The notes under the pieces: model-generated
Database searches by the model: none
What the model saw: only the letters and a program-made list of their open reading frames with translations
What the model was told of the DNA's origin: nothing
Shown here: in pieces, positions 6,256 to 7,165 of the stretch
Layout of the letters: every line of letters starts with the position of its first letter
How positions within the stretch are numbered: position 1 is the first letter of the stretch
Translations under genes and position numbers: made by a program
NCBI GenBank assembly: GCA_003567135.1
Contig: PXAI01000319.1
Coordinates: forward strand, 1 to 7,165
Length of the DNA stretch: 7,165 nucleotides
Direction: 5' to 3'
Origin: Balneolia bacterium
GTDB lineage: Bacteria; Bacteroidota; Rhodothermia; Balneolales; Cyclonatronaceae

Positions 6256-7165
6256 ATGAAAAAATGGATCTCTGTATATATCGCAACGCTGGCAATGCTG
6301 GTAGTCATGACTGGCTGCTCGGCTGAAGATAAAAGTGAGGAAAAAGACTGCTGCTCGGGAATTACGCGCGAATCATTAGGTGCGGAACGTGCTACATTCT
6401 ACACCGGCGCTGAGGTTACTGAACTAAAGGAGAATGTGCCCGATGGAATGGTTGTGGTGCCAGGCGGTATGGCAATCATCGGATCAAATGCGGGCCTGCC
6501 CGAAGAGCAGCCTGAGTTTACTACTGAGGTTTCGTCATTCTATATGGATAAAAACCTGGTTACGGTCGCAGACTTCAGAGAGTTTGTAGAGGACACCGGA
6601 TATCAAACCTATTCCGATATTATTGGTGATGGAATTGTCTTTGATTTTGACGCAGCAAGATGGGTTATAAAAGAGGGTGTAAACTGGGAATTTCCGTTGG
6701 GCCAGTCGCATCCCAAAGCATCCGATAATCATCCGGTGACGCTGCTTACCCGTGCAGATGCGGAAGCCTATCTGGAATGGTCCGGGAAACGATTGCCGAC
6801 AGAAATTGAGTGGGAACACGCCGCCAGAGGAATTACAAACAGAGATGATCCCTATGCCTGGGGGCGCGAGCTGATGCAAAACGGAAAGTTTATGGCAAAT
6901 ACCTGGGTTGGTGAATTTCCCGTTCGGAATGTGGCTGATGACGGATTTATCATGACATCTCCCGTGGGGGAATTTGGCGAAACGGAACTTGGCCTGACCG
7001 ATATGGGAGGCAACGTATGGGAATGGACTGCCAGCTGGTTTCGTCCATATGCTGACAGAGACCGGCCATACACACCAGGTGAAGCAAGCGAAGCCGTTAT
7101 CCGCGGAGGATCATTTATGTGTCATGAATCCTACTGCCATGGATACCGGGTTTCGGCAAGAAGCA
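6256..7165 (+). CDS. Lipoprotein formylglycine-generating enzyme (FGE/SUMF1 family), 3' truncated by window edge
   Basis: The frame runs off the right edge; 303 residues are visible. It has a lipoprotein signal peptide (MKKW, hydrophobic core, MTGC with C21 as lipid attachment site), then a polar tether holding a vicinal C32-C33 pair, then the FGE fold from about residue 63. Family signatures are MVVVPGG (65-71), SFYMDKNLVTVADFREFV (94-111), GKRLPTEIEWEHAARG (177-192), GNVWEWTASW (252-261) and VIRGGSFMCHESYC (281-294). C289 and C294 match the two catalytic copper-binding cysteines of aerobic FGE (human C336 and C341), and S286 matches the conserved Ser; many SUMF1-like paralogues lack the cysteines. 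It should oxidise the Cys of CxPSR in sulfatases to formylglycine using oxygen. It starts 13 bases after the sulfatase-GH16 stop, so it is probably co-transcribed with its client. The anchor places it outside the cytoplasm. By comparison with human FGE only some tens of C-terminal residues are missing. Confidence 0.93.
   Translation, partial: MKKWISVYIATLAMLVVMTGCSAEDKSEEKDCCSGITRESLGAERATFYTGAEVTELKENVPDGMVVVPGGMAIIGSNAGLPEEQPEFTTEVSSFYMDKNLVTVADFREFVEDTGYQTYSDIIGDGIVFDFDAARWVIKEGVNWEFPLGQSHPKASDNHPVTLLTRADAEAYLEWSGKRLPTEIEWEHAARGITNRDDPYAWGRELMQNGKFMANTWVGEFPVRNVADDGFIMTSPVGEFGETELGLTDMGGNVWEWTASWFRPYADRDRPYTPGEASEAVIRGGSFMCHESYCHGYRVSARS

Noticed and set aside
6535..7073. Antisense open frames opposite the FGE gene (6535-6879, 6852-7073)
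   Set aside because: The plus frame reads as a continuous FGE with catalytic motifs in order, so the minus frames are shadows.
1..7165. tRNA, rRNA, CRISPR array, insertion sequence or integration site
   Set aside because: No transposase or integrase coding sequence, terminal repeats, spacer-repeat pattern or RNA-gene-like fold was seen; nearly the whole window is ordinary protein-coding sequence.

Overview
This window most likely comes from an aerobic, probably marine or saline-habitat bacterium of the Bacteroidota/Balneolota/Rhodothermota group. Four signs point there: a type IX secretion C-terminal sorting domain opening with an NYPNPFNP motif, a TAnnTTTG-type promoter, weak or absent Shine-Dalgarno sequences, and an oxygen-dependent sulfatase-maturing enzyme. 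The genus cannot be fixed from the window.

Layout. (1) Positions 2-2755 (+) hold the 3' part of a large secreted surface protein with a repetitive beta-rich passenger and a type IX sorting tail; its 5' end lies outside the window. (2) Positions 2756-2885 are a convergent intergenic region with two stem-loops, apparently serving as a bidirectional terminator. (3) Positions 2886-3863 (-) encode UDP-glucose 4-epimerase (galE). (4) Positions 3864-4016 are a divergent control region holding a candidate Bacteroidota-type promoter directed rightward. A 14-bp near-palindrome with a central CG lies exactly where transcription should start and matches the LacI/CcpA-type operator consensus. (5) Positions 4017-6242 (+) encode a secreted two-enzyme fusion: an N-terminal S1-type sulfatase with an intact CAPSR formylglycine site and a C-terminal GH16 glycoside hydrolase with an intact ExDxxE site. 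(6) From 6256 to the right edge, 13 bases after the fusion gene, runs a lipoprotein formylglycine-generating enzyme (FGE/SUMF1) with both catalytic cysteines; its last part is cut off by the window edge.

How the parts work together. The last two genes look like a compact operon for using a sulfated polysaccharide. The FGE would convert the sulfatase cysteine to formylglycine after export, and the fusion protein would remove sulfate and cut the glycan backbone from one polypeptide. The candidate operator suggests carbohydrate-responsive repression. galE could feed released galactose into central metabolism, but it is divergently transcribed and may be an unrelated neighbour. The main points for follow-up are the sulfatase-GH16 fusion, the envelope-anchored FGE next to its likely client, and the LacI-like operator.
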